From NCBI RefSeq assembly GCF_902459465.1, contig NC_047064.1, forward strand, positions 4,056,762-4,120,761: a DNA stretch of 64,000 nucleotides, read 5' to 3'. The DNA comes from Asterias rubens. Lineage: Eukaryota > Echinodermata > Asteroidea > Forcipulatida > Asteriidae. Positions within the stretch are counted from its first letter, which is position 1. Every line of letters starts with the position of its first letter. The translations under genes and the position numbers were made by a program. The notes below the pieces were generated by a model. That model made no database searches, was not told the origin of the DNA, and saw nothing but the letters and a program-made list of their open reading frames with translations. Of this stretch, positions 42,242-53,800 are shown in pieces.

Positions 42242-45200
42242 TCATTCTAATGTGACGAAACCTTGTTCTCTGGCCTTATCAATCAGTCTCTTGCTATCCA
42301 ACAGGAATGTACTGTAATGTATACCGGGATGATCGTTCACCAATCCCTCTACCACGTTGTCGCTAACTTTGTTGCAGCGTATCAAACCGAGATATTTCAA
42401 GCGAGGGCAGCGTGAGGATACAAAGGCCGCACCTTTGCCAGTGATGTAGGAGCACCAGCTGATGTCTAGGTGCTCAAGTTGAAGACTGTTTTCACCGATG
42501 CTGAACAAAGCTGTAAAAAAGAAACAGAATCAAAAGAAATGGTTATGATTGGTTCCAAGGTGATGTTATGTAAGCTTGCATGTTCCCCCGTCTGCAAGCA
42601 GCATAGGTGTGCATAATGCCGTGTACAACATGTAGTGTTGTTTCACAATATGTAATACATATATGTGTACTTGTATGTGTGAATTGACTGCAAATCTCTG
42701 TGTGAAATGAACTTGAGGTCAAAGGTGTACTTTTGTAAGGATGCAAACATCCAGTAAGGCTGGTTTCTGGCGTTATTCACGCGCCTCAAAGTGTGACGTC
42801 AAATGTTCAGATTAGGTGCAGCCAAGCCACCAGTCATGCCCGACTGATTTCTTATCGTATTGACCCATTTCACCTGACGTCATCATAAAAAAGATCTTGA
42901 ATGCGCCATACTGGTGGGCAATTTCACTGTACGTTTTTATATATAACTCTATGATGTGCGTTATGCAGTGAAAGTGCGCGTTTTAGGCGACGCGGCATTA
43001 ATACACGTAAACCTAACTTGCCCACCAACATGGTGAGCGCGGATGCAAGGGGTCAATAGGTAGTCACCATTTTTTATTACACAAGCTCAATCTTACCTCT
43101 GTCAGTGATTGTACAGGAGATGAGGAAGAGCACTGTCAGCCTCTTACAAGACACAGCGACGCACGACACGCTGTCGTCGCTCACCTCCTTAGACAGACTC
43201 AGATTGAGTGTATCTAACAATGTGCAGTGCTTGGCCACTAATTTCACAGCCTCTGGTGTGAGAGTCGACAGGTTGCTCAGGTCCAGCTTCTTAAGATGCT
43301 GAAGCTGTGACAGGAATAACAAAAAAGGCTCTTTACTCCATTTATTCTTCTGAGAATACTGAGTGCATCGGCATCGCCCGTATCGATACCCCTCGTCACT
43401 AACCCCTGGCCCTGGGGGAACTTTTCGGGGCTATATCCAATAACTGTTTCAGTGAAGAAATGGAAAGTTCAACCAAAACGGTTGTTGGTTACGCAACCCT
43501 TTGAAAGGGAAACACTGAATTACAACGCTGACTGGCTCAACAAAAATCCCTGCTGTGCATACATGATTAAAAAAGTTTTCGAAAGTTTTTACCAAGCAGG
43601 CAATTTTTTTTTGTATGCAATCCACTTCAAATGAATCATCTTTACATGGTAAACTTAAACTGTAGACAGTTATACATGGCATAAAATCAAAGAAGAATAA
43701 GAGGGGACCAGTTGCTCAATGACTTGATGAATTTTTGATCACGCACTTTGCGTATTTCTCGAACACAGAATGGATCAACCACAGGATGTGAAAACATGAA
43801 CGGAAGGAGGAAAAAGGAAGATATTTTTTTGAATAATTACCTTGCTTATCTGCATTACTCCTGGAGGATGAATGCCACAGTTCTGTAGACACAAGATCTC
43901 AAGGTTGTGAGTGTGTTTCGCGAGAGATTCAAGCGTCATGTCCGTTATCTAATAACATCAGTAACAATAACAACGTGTACTTTTTAGGCAATTTTCAACA
44001 AATAAAATGATATCTTTATCCTCAATGCAAGGATAATCATCAACATTATTTAAAGAAAGTGTGTGTAGAATTCAGACTTGATTTGCTGGTTTGCCAAGTA
44101 CATGAGCAGTACTGGTAAATGTCAAAGACCAGTATCCGCACTTTGTAGAAAGGACTGTGAAAGGACAATTCATGAAAATAGTTCAAACTTATTAAATGTT
44201 TTCACTGTTTTTAAAAAAGTCAGGTTTTGGGCTCGAAAGATCAAAACTTTGTTTTACTCATTTCTAATTTAACAGAAAGTTGTTAAGATTGTTTTCAAAG
44301 TAGGGATTTAACAATTTCTCAACCTTGTCATTATCCGTCAATGTTAGTACTTTCAGTCGTCGGCAGCTTGACGCAACAACTTGCAGAGACAAATCCGATA
44401 TATGAGGGCACTGTTTTAAACGCAACTTCTGTAATCGGGGACACTGCTCTGCAATCTAAAGAATCACAATACAAATACGGTTTACAAAATTAAAAAAATA
44501 ATATCATAGTGCTGAACATAAGATGGTGACTCATGAAAGTTTACAAGAAAAAAAAAAGAAATGTGCAAGTACCAGTCGTTAATTGCATGGTGTGGATAAA
44601 TATGAAGAAACTATAAATAAAAAAAGTAAACTTGCGGACACACTGAAGACAACCTTCCTGTTTGAAAGTCGAGACCACACCGGATCTTTTTAGGGCCAAC
44701 ACTCCCACGAAAAAGATTTACACATGGTTGTACCATGGAGGTGGAAATAGCCTGACTTGGCTAGACAGTGGTCCAGTGGATAATAAAATTACCGGATTCT
44801 GGCCAAGCCCTAATGGAATCTATACAAAGGGGTACCGGCTAGACCGCATACATACCGACTTCAGGGATTGATCTGTGAGTCCAGTGCAACTTGATAAGTC
44901 AAGATGGATCAGATTCAGGCAATGCTTGGCAACAGAGAGAAAAGCTCCTTCAGTCAGCTGGGAACATCTGTAAATATCAGCCAAAAGATAGGAATAAGGA
45001 AAGTTTGTCATTGTGCATTAAAGTCAAGTTGAGCATAAGGGGGAAAGTCACAACAAAGCTAAAACAGGCATGATAGGCCTATTCTACAATTGAAAAGAAG
45101 GAGAAAATCTAGCACATGGGCAATGGGCAGACCTACATTTCTGTTATTCCGTTACAGGATTGAAAATATCAGAATTGAGTACCAATGTCCCCCCAACATC

Positions 45201-46171
45201 CACACAACCCTCATTAAAAATGTCTACCTGATCAGATACAGTTCACGCAGCACTCCACAATAAGACAGTGCCCTCGACAGTCCATTATTGGTGATTTTCA
45301 GACAGTCGGACAAGTTCAGGAGTCTGACACTGCGATGACGCGAGCCCAGACTGATCAACACCTCGTCGGTAATGCTGGCGTTGTGATCACACAGTCGGAT
45401 CTCAAGCCACAGGCAGGAGGCCCGACTCATTCTCCACCAGTGCTTACAGACCAACGCTGCAGTGCAAGTCAGTTCACGAACGGTGAGAAACGAGAAGATG
45501 TGCGTGATTACCTGAGGGGGTAAGAGGTTAAAGTGACCACACGGTACGGGAGAATCGCCGGAAACGCAGGAACACTGTTTGCATTTTTCAAATTCCTTTG
45601 AAACCTGAGAGGAACTTCCTGGAAGGGTTTCATGTTTCGTTGCAGAGACACTTCCATAAGTTCTTGAAGACGTATCAAATGATGTGGACGGTTCATCATC
45701 ATCACCTCTGGACCCATCGTTGTCGACTTGATCCTCAGGATGACCTAGTAACCTTTCTCGCTCTCTCCTCTTTGCTTCACACGACGACGGAAAAAGATAC
45801 TTCATGAATTTATGGCAACTCTTAACATTCTTTCTGGGTAGGTCGCTTGAAAGGTTTTCCTGGGAGCTGGAGAGCGAACGTTTCTCAGAGGTCTTCGAGC
45901 ATGAGCGTTGCTTGAAGGGCCACTTGGCTTTGCACGCGTTTTTCTTTGTGGAATCTGGCTGCTCTGCCTTTGGCGAACTTATGCGAGAGACCGTTGAGTC
46001 AACCCCTTTTGGTTCTTGCGGGACACCACTGCTACCCTGCTGATGCTCGTCTCTATTTGATAGTACACAGCACCCAGTGTCAGTTTCATCTTGGTCTCTC
46101 CTTTGGTCTGGGTTTATCAGCATTGTTCTCTCGCCTTCTTCATCAGAGTCTGTTGAACGGTCATCATCCAT
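42242..46171 (-). CDS. FBXL17: F-box and leucine-rich repeat protein, FBXL17-like
   Basis: Six minus-strand coding exons join cleanly: 46171-45228, 44967-44856, 44455-44324, 43948-43841, 43304-43097 and 42510-42242, giving 590 residues. Exon 1 holds an acidic, Ser-rich unstructured N-terminus of about 210 residues and then an F-box (FNLLPPQVITHIFSFLTV). The rest is cysteine-type LRRs (LRELYLIRCSQLTEGA, LDLSSCTGLTDQSL and so on). The C-terminus YLGLIRCNKVSDNVVEGLV through HYSTFLLDSKR closely parallels the end of vertebrate FBXL17, the basis for the name. FBXL17 is the substrate receptor of an SCF ubiquitin ligase that removes mispaired BTB-domain dimers. CTCAAACAG just upstream of exon 1 looks like a splice acceptor, so a 5' untranslated exon is expected. 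Confidence 0.9.
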
Positions 46172-46216
46172 CGTAGCCAGTGTTTAAGGCTCACCACAAA
46201 CTGTTTGAGAAAACAG
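46110..46216 (-). repeat. Start-exon segment duplicated at 52524-52629
   Basis: It contains the ATG and about 22 codons of the FBXL17-like gene, its 5' untranslated part and the splice acceptor. The same 106 bases recur 6.4 kb away in the same orientation with one single-base length difference. Confidence 0.95.
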
Positions 46217-46601
46217 GAATGAAACATTGGTTAATACACAAATTAACATTGGATTTTGTTGGGGTGGGAAAGATTTTTGACAGTTTTCCACCGCGGGGTC
46301 GACCCAGGGAAGCTATTATTTAAATGATCAAACTTTACAAATCACCCTCCAAAACCCTCTCGCCGCCCCCCCCACCCCCCACTGGCAATTACAATTCAAA
46401 GTCAAATTTAAAATACAAAAATGTAGTGGTTTTCTTTGGACTCTACTTGGTTGGAGTTACATTTAATTAAGGAAGGGAAATAAATTGATGGCGATGTGCC
46501 GAAAAATTATCCAATTTCAATCCTCCAAACATGCATCAACTTCATTCATGGAAATTCCACGGAATGATGGATTCACGAAGGAAATTTTCCAATCAATTAA
46601 A

Positions 46602-46970
46602 TTAAAGCCATTGGACCATTTCGGTAAACAGTGTTGTCCAAGGCCCACACTTTGTGTACCACAACTTCTATATCAAATAACAAACCTGTGAAAATTTAGG
46701 CTCAATCGGTCATCGGAGTCGGGAGAAAACAACAGAAAATCCCGCCCTTGTTTCCGCGCTTTTTGCCGTGTCATGACATGTGTTTAAAATAAATCCGTAA
46801 TTCTCGTTAACGAGAATTTATATTGTTTTGCTGTTTTCTCAAAAAGTAAAGCATTTCATGGAATAATATTTCAAGAGAAGTCTTTCACCATTGCCTTCTG
46901 TAAACCCTGTAATTTATTTGTAAATCTGTGAACTTTTTTTTTTTCTGGATCGAAAGGGTCCAATGGCTAC
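46602..46970. mobile_element. TTAA hairpin MITE, family 3
   Basis: It begins TTAAAGCCATTGGACCATTT and ends CGAAAGGGTCCAATGGCT, with interior TCCGTAATTCTCGTTAACGA. Confidence 0.85.
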
Positions 46971-47780
46971 ACCACAGCTACAGGGTCAGCTACACCACTT
47001 CTCCCCCCCCCCACCCCCCCCCCCCCCCCCCCAAAAAAAAGTAACTGAACCAGAAGTACGCCAATTCTCCTGCAAAGTCTCACTTACATGAAGGAAGTGT
47101 GGGCATGAACAGCGGTGGAAAATAGAGCAACCCCGCTTTTACATAATCTCCATTCACAAACAATAAACAAAAAAAATAACATGCATTGCTCGAGTCGATG
47201 GTATTTTCCTTTATTTATACTGTGCTTATTTGGCTGGATGAACAGAGGGAAAGCACTAAACATTAGTTGAGTCAATGACCGTCATTTAGAGTTTCTGTCC
47301 CTGCAGATTGACCCAACGTTGCAAGTTGCCCAGTCGAGAGGATGCAGTCAAGTGTTGATACCACTTTTGCAGTGTACACAATTGACGGTCCAATACGGTG
47401 TTTGACTAAAATAATTTAAGATGCTGTCTTGCGCGGCGGCCCAATTTGGTCATTTGTTTTGTTACCGCGCCGATTGAGGGCGTAAATCATCTCTTATGGC
47501 GACGGAACGCTGAAATAAAATTTTGAGTTTGACAGGCAAAAAAGGTAATTTTAACACACAAATTTAAACTGTCTTGTACTCTCAACTGAATGACTTTGAC
47601 ATTTTGCACTACCACAGCTTTTGATGAGCGTCATTTTCTTGTTTGTGTTGTTGTATTATTAAGCTGTAGGCCTATCAGTATCAATCATCAATCATATAAA
47701 CTGCTGACCGGCATGACTCCATATCATATTGACTGGAGTGGAGTGAAGTTCAGTTTAAATTATAAAGCCATTTTTATTTG

Positions 47781-47902
47781 GGATAACTTTCCGTATGGCG
47801 CCACCACTTTTTCACTCATTTTTACAAAAAGGGATAGGGCCTATATCAATCAGGTAAATAAGTTCCTAAATTCAAATCGAGCGCCATACGGAAACTTTTT
47901 CC
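47781..47902. mobile_element. Foldback MITE, ATAACTTTCCGTATGGCGCC family
   Basis: Left end GGATAACTTTCCGTATGGCG, right end GCGCCATACGGAAACTTTTTC, 120 bp. Another copy, split by a LINE, is at 48625-50162. Confidence 0.85.
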
Positions 47903-47910
47903 AAGAAGGA

Positions 47911-48234
47911 ATTGGCGAAAGACTTCTCTTGAAATATTATTTCAGGAAATGCTTTACTTTTTGAGAAAACATTAAAACAATATCAATTCTCTATATTGAA
48001 AATTACGCACGGATTTATTTTAAAACAAATGTCATGACAGTGACACGGCAAAACTTGCGGAAACAAGGGTGGGTTTTCGCGATATTTTCTCCCGACTCCG
48101 ATGACCGATTGAGCCTAAATTTTCACAGGTTTGCTATTTTATAAAGAAGTTGTGATACACGAAGTGTGGGCCTTATTGCCAATAATATTGGGCATTACGA
48201 GTACTGTTTACCGGATGTGTCCAATGGCTTTTAA
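47911..48234. mobile_element. TTAA hairpin MITE, family 3, inverted and 5' incomplete
   Basis: Reverse-oriented family-3 copy: AAGACTTCTCTTGAAATATT at the left, ACTGTTTACCGG and TGTCCAATGGCTTTTAA at the right. Confidence 0.75.
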
Positions 48235-48624
48235 AAAAAACACACAAAGTGACAAACTGCAGTGTAGCATCTCATACCGTGGATCTCCTAATATCGTGGT
48301 ACCAGAAAGTAACTTTAATCGTTGGCAATACGTTATCTAATGACAACTTTAATACAATAAATCGATAGCCAATGATCCTTTACCGATTTGGTACAAAAAT
48401 TCATCTGAAATGTTCCAGATTTTTTTCTTTTTTTCTTCTTTTAGAACCCCTCCCCCCCCCCTCCCCCCTCCTCCGGCCAAAAATCACTCTTGACGCTGGT
48501 GTACATGCGTGTACTTGCGATGATTGTAACCCTCCGGAGACCGGAAGGTTCTGAAATAGTACACCCAAATTTAGCCATGTTGTCAATATTTATTGATGTT
48601 GAAAACTAGTCAGATTGAGATATG

Positions 48625-50162
48625 AAATAATAAAGTATCTAATTTACCTCAATGAGATACCCTTTTTTGTAAAAATGAGTGAAAAAATATCTTGGAAAAG
48701 TCATCGAACGAGTAGTTTCATCACGTATTTCTGATCACATTCATACTTTCAACCTGTCCGACGTGTTCCAGTCAGCATACAAGCCTTTCCATGGGACCGA
48801 GGCTGCACTAGTCCGTGTGAGCAACGATATTCTCTCTGCAATGGACAATGGTAACCTTACAGCACTAGTCCTGCTAGACTTGAGTGCTGCTTTTGACACT
48901 GTCGATCACAACATCCTTCTCTCTCGGCTCCAGAATCACCTTGGCATAGAGGACACAGCCCTAGCATGGTGCAAATCGTATCTCTACAATAGAACTCAGC
49001 ATGTATGTATTGGCACCGCGATATCCGACCCTGTTGTTTTGAACTACTCTGTGCCACAGGGGTCGGTACTCGGCCCGCAGTGGTTTACGCTATACACTTT
49101 ACCGATTCGTGACATCATCCTGAAATTTAATCTGAATTACCATGTGTACACAGACGACACTCAACTATACATCACGTTTAAATCTTCTCAAGAAAACGCC
49201 AATGCATCTATTGCAAGACTTGAGAAATGCATCCAAGAGATTCGACGTTGGACACAACAAAACTTCCTGAAGTTAAATGATGATAAGACAGAGTTCCTTC
49301 TATTTGGGTCACGTCAACAGTTAACTAAGGTTTCAGTGCCATACATCTCCATCGGTGATGCTCGGATAGCTCCCTCGCTGAAAGCTCGGAACTTAGGGGT
49401 TATTTTTGATTCATCAATGACACTTCAGCCACACATCAACAACATTGTTCGTTTATCATCATATCACATCAGGAATATAGGTAAGATTCGCAAGTACTTG
49501 GACAAAAGTGCCACTGAAAAGGTCATTCACGCATTTGTTACTTCTCGTCTTGACAACGGCAATGCTCTTCTCTACAGTCTTCCTAACAACCAGATTTCCA
49601 GACTTCAACGGCTCCAAAATACTGCTGCCCGCATTGTGACACTGTCTAGAAAATCGTGTTCTATCACCCCCATTCTGAAACAACTACACTGGCTCCCTAT
49701 CTCTCAACGAATCATCTTCAAGCTGATGCTCATTGTCCACAAAGCTCTTAATGGCAAGGCTCCCCACTATATTTCTGAACTGCTTCAAGTTTACACTCCA
49801 TCAAGGAAATTTCGATCAAGTTCTATGCTTCTCCTCATTGAACCCAAGTCTCGACACTCATGGGGTGACAGGTCTTTTTCTTCAGCCGCGCCACGCATCT
49901 GGAACTCTCTACCACTTAATCTTCGATCTTGTCTTTGTACTGCAAAATTCAAGTCTCTTCTCAAAACTTATCTTATGTCACAGGTTTTCAATGACTAATT
50001 TTGTTGTGTCTGTTTTTCTTTGTGTTGTGTTTTGTTTTTGTTTTGTTTTTGGTTTTACTGCGCCTTGAACACCCAGCAGGGTGGATATGTGCGCATTACA
50101 AGTCTTATTATTATTATTATTATTATTATTAAAAAGTGGTGGAGTAATACGGAAAGTTATCC
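48625..50162. mobile_element. Foldback MITE interrupted by a LINE
   Basis: The left piece (to 48687) ends TTTTTTGTAAAAATGAGTG plus AAAAA; the right piece (50131-50162) begins AAAAAGTGGTGGAG and ends CGGAAAGTTATCC. Together they match the element at 47781-47902 read in reverse. The LINE sits between them with AAAAA on both sides as a likely target duplication. Confidence 0.75.
48679..49998 (+). CDS. LINE reverse transcriptase, 5'-truncated, open
   Basis: A 439-codon open frame holds most of the reverse transcriptase of a CR1/L2-like non-LTR retrotransposon. It begins near GKVIERVVSSRI, then has LLDLSAAFDTVDH (catalytic Asp), SVPQGSVLGP, YTDDTQLY (catalytic Asp pair) and the C-terminal HWLPISQRIIFK region. 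The endonuclease and everything upstream are missing, and the first codons come from the host MITE, so it cannot mobilise itself. It is followed by CTGCGCCTTGAACACCCAGC and a TTA repeat to 50130, the same 3' end as the fragment at 7403. Confidence 0.9.
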   Translation: MKKYLGKVIERVVSSRISDHIHTFNLSDVFQSAYKPFHGTEAALVRVSNDILSAMDNGNLTALVLLDLSAAFDTVDHNILLSRLQNHLGIEDTALAWCKSYLYNRTQHVCIGTAISDPVVLNYSVPQGSVLGPQWFTLYTLPIRDIILKFNLNYHVYTDDTQLYITFKSSQENANASIARLEKCIQEIRRWTQQNFLKLNDDKTEFLLFGSRQQLTKVSVPYISIGDARIAPSLKARNLGVIFDSSMTLQPHINNIVRLSSYHIRNIGKIRKYLDKSATEKVIHAFVTSRLDNGNALLYSLPNNQISRLQRLQNTAARIVTLSRKSCSITPILKQLHWLPISQRIIFKLMLIVHKALNGKAPHYISELLQVYTPSRKFRSSSMLLLIEPKSRHSWGDRSFSSAAPRIWNSLPLNLRSCLCTAKFKSLLKTYLMSQVFND

Positions 50163-50638
50163 AACTAGTCACCAGGTCTACCACTTTCGAAAATCATGAC
50201 AAAGATTCGAAGAACACGCAGTTGAACTTTAAAGTGTAATAAACATTTAATTTAAGGAAATATTTTATTTTTAAAGAAAAAAAAGAGCAAAACTTCCCAG
50301 AGACCAGAGCGAAACACTCGCGAGACGAAAAACACCCTGGTCCAGGTTCAGGTTTTGAACCTCGGCTGGGCGGTAGCCTGATAACCAGCTACTCCCCCTT
50401 GCAGACTCACTGTAGAAGTGCTTCTCATCAGCAATTAGCTGTACACACGTACATTATTCACTTATATTGTACCCTGTAGCCTATACAGTACACCAACAAT
50501 CATGTACAAACTCCAATGCAGTGAGTCGGTTAGCTCCATCCTGCGGGAGCCCCATCCAAGTTTCAAAACCTGAACCATAGTGATCTTTTTTGTTTTACAA
50601 GCACTGCCACACTGACTGAGTCCTACATATCACCTACT

Positions 50639-50727
50639 ACTAGAACTATGAGGTTTGTTCCGCTATCGTCTCAACGAGGGGGGGAGGGAGACGATAGCGG
50701 AACGAACCTCATATATGTAGTTCTAGG
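50639..50727. repeat. Hairpin with 33-bp arms
   Basis: CTAGAACTATGAGGTTTGTT with CCGCTATCGTCTC is inverted after a short G-rich loop as GAGACGATAGCGGAACGAAC and CTCATATATGTAGTTCTAG. Two short differences only. Confidence 0.85.
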
Positions 50728-50834
50728 ATTACATATCACCCAGCCCAATGGGTCAGTCCTTACTCCTGGTACCTGAGTTACTCACAACAACAACCAGTTT
50801 ATGACTCTTTTCTCTTTGCCTCTTAATTAGTGAG

Positions 50835-53800
50835 ATGCAGAATCAAAACAACAACGTTGCAATGATGAGTCGACAGTCTGGTAGCCGTAGTGGGACGCCC
50901 AACTCTATGATTGTACTGGAACAGGGTCGCAGTAGCCCAACGAGGTACGTAGTTCACTCTACATGTAGTTGTTATAAGACTAAGAGAGTAGGCTTCCCAT
51001 AAAATGAACAAAATGCTACATTTTTGGAGCTAGGCTAGCTGTGGTATAGGGGTGCTCGTGTTGTGCGGTCGTGAACTCAAGCTCTGGTGTTTAGCTGATC
51101 AGTGAGTGTGGACTTGAAACTCAAGTGGCCTTGAGCAAGACACTTAACCATTATTGCTTCCTCCTTTGGGTGGGATGTAGCTTTTGGTCTCATGTGTTGG
51201 TTAATGCATGTAAAAGAACCCAAAGTGAAGAAGGGGTTCGCCTCAGGGATACTGGGAGTGGCTGTTAGTGCTTAATGTGTGTGGCTGCACTGCACCTTGT
51301 AAGGTGTTAAAGGTAGTTGACACTATTGGTAATTGTCAAAGACTACCCTTCACAGTTGGTGTATCTCAACATATGCATAAAATAACAAACCTGTGAAAAT
51401 TTGAGCTCAATAGGTCATCAAAGTTGCGAGATAATAATGAAAGAAGAAAACACCCTTGTCACACGAAGTTGTGTGCGTTTAGATGGTTGATTTCGAGACC
51501 TCAAGTTCTAAACTTGAGGTCTCGAAATCAAATTCGTGGGAAATTACTTCTTTCTCCAAAACTATGGCACTTCAGAGGGAGCTGTTTCTCACAATGTTTT
51601 ATACCACCAACCTCTCCCCATTACTCGTCACCAAGTAAGGTTTTATGCTAATAATTATTTTGAGTAATTACCAATAGTGTCCACTGCCTTTAAACTGTTA
51701 CATAGGGCCAACATGGCGCTCATAATTTTGAAGCAATCCTTTACAAGTTACAGCAATGAATTTTTTAATTACAATGTAACGTAATCAGCTGTAATAATTG
51801 TTACCATTTTCTCTCCGTTAAGAACTACCAAAGTGTTCAAATATTCATTCTTATTTTTCTAATTTCTTTGTTTTCGCAGACCCTCCTCCTCCACCAGTAA
51901 GCGTCCAGCAAGACCAGTGCGTATAAATTACATTTAACCTCTAAAAATGGGTTCTGGGTTTTGTTGGGTTGGGTAATTTCTTCAGCAACAGTGTTGTTGC
52001 ATGTTACTAATTACTATCAGAGTGTTTTGTCAACGTGATTTGTGTTTATGGGAACATACATTGTTCAGTCTAGATGAATTCCCATGGTTGGACCAATGCT
52101 GAATCACTCAATACTGATACTTCATATAACGATGGTCTCCCTCCCCTTTCATTTCCTGGTTTTTTTTCTGTCTACTCTATACCAAAAGCTTTGAGATCAA
52201 GAATAACTTGGCACCAAATATTTCATACTAATGATTGTCTCCCCTTACATTCCCCGTCTTTCCCTCTGCAGTCTCCAATCAAAAGAGGGGGTAGTTCCTT
52301 AGAGATTCTTCCTGCTGACGAAGGTAAGAAATACAGAATACCATTTTCATAGAATCAGAATTATATCCAATATTGCAACTGTTTTTACAATTATGCTACA
52401 GGCTTGACGCTTGACCACCAACGTTAGGGCTAGATAGAGCGCTGGTACATTGATCCAAAGGTCATAGGTTCAAATCCCGCTCTAGTCAATTTTATTATTC
52501 CCGCTCTAGTCAGTTTCCCTTGTGGGTTTATCAGCATTGTTCTCTCGCCTTCTTCATCAGAGTCTGTTGAACGGTCATCATCCATCGTAGCCAGTGTTTA
52601 AGGCTCACCACAAACTGTTTGAGAAACAGTTTTTTTTTTTTTTTTTTTTTAATACTCCAGTACCAATGACGTTTAAAAACTTATGGATTTGTATCAACTT
52701 GTATTAAAGAAATTGGGAAGGAGTCTCATAACTCTTTTTTATTTTCTTAAAATATTGCAGAAGAAATCAGCAGATCCGCAAGCAGACTGAGCACCAACAG
52801 TGTCAACGATGAGGGCTCCCGGCAGACCCAGAGTGCTGGATCTCACAGCCGTCTCGGCTTCCATGATGAGCAGCAAGGAGGGCAAAATGAGGCGGCAGGA
52901 AACAGACAGAGGGGACACGGGGAGATGAAGAGAAGCAGTAGCGTCGAGATGGACAGGATGACGCCAGAATCACCAAGGAGGCAGGTTTATCTTCCGACGG
53001 TCAAGAGGAACTTTGAGCAGTGAGTTTGGGGGGTTGGTTTATCAGGTTCAGTTGGGAAGGTAGAGTCTTTAGAAGGGATCCAGTCAGTCTTGTTTTTTAA
53101 CATCCGTAGCAGGGGTTAGTGACAAGAGGTATTGATACGGTGCACTGTCCATGGTGGTGTGGTTGACCGTTACCCCTTAATTACCCTTAATTTGATCATC
53201 ACCATTGGAGCAGTTACAATCAGAATAGGGTTGAAAATGTCTGAAGTTTATGCTATGGAATTAACCAAACTCGTTCAATATTGGTCTGAGAATTCTTACT
53301 CTTTAATTTACAGGCATGGCATGCCAATAAATGAAGAATTAGCCAAGGCCGTCCAGAACCGTTCCATCCTACAAAACGGTTCCATCATTCCACCGTCATC
53401 CGTCCACACAAGTACAGACTCACCGCACAGGAAGCAGCAGGGTCAAAGGTTAAACACACAGGACACCGATGCAGGAACTTCAAATGAGAGCTCAAAAGAC
53501 TCTGTTGATATCGACGAGAGACTGGAACGGTTGACAGTCAAAGAGACCGAGGGTCAGAGGGCAGATGTCAAAGTTCAAGGGGGACCAGCTAAAGAAGCAG
53601 TAGAGATAGATTCATATTATGTTAGTCACGGCAGTTCAAACAATGCTACAGGTAAATTTATCTAAGTTTGTGAAGAGACACTTTATGTAGGAATCAACTG
53701 TTTTTAAAGGCAGTGGACACTATTGGTAATTGTCAAAGACCAGTCTTCTCACTTGCTGTATCTTATCATATATGCATGAAAATACAAACCTGTGAAAATT

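Larger units (their letters stand above)
46217..48654. other. Upstream region of the FBXL17-like gene, repeat-rich
   Basis: It contains two family-3 MITEs, a foldback element and a C-run (46999-47032). The GC-richer part near 47280-47500 is a candidate site for the FBXL17-like promoter and first untranslated exon, but nothing decisive is visible. Confidence 0.35.

Noticed and set aside
52467-52477. Possible tRNA gene from the B box GGTTCAAATCC
   Set aside because: The A box is incomplete and no cloverleaf fits; better explained as a SINE fragment.
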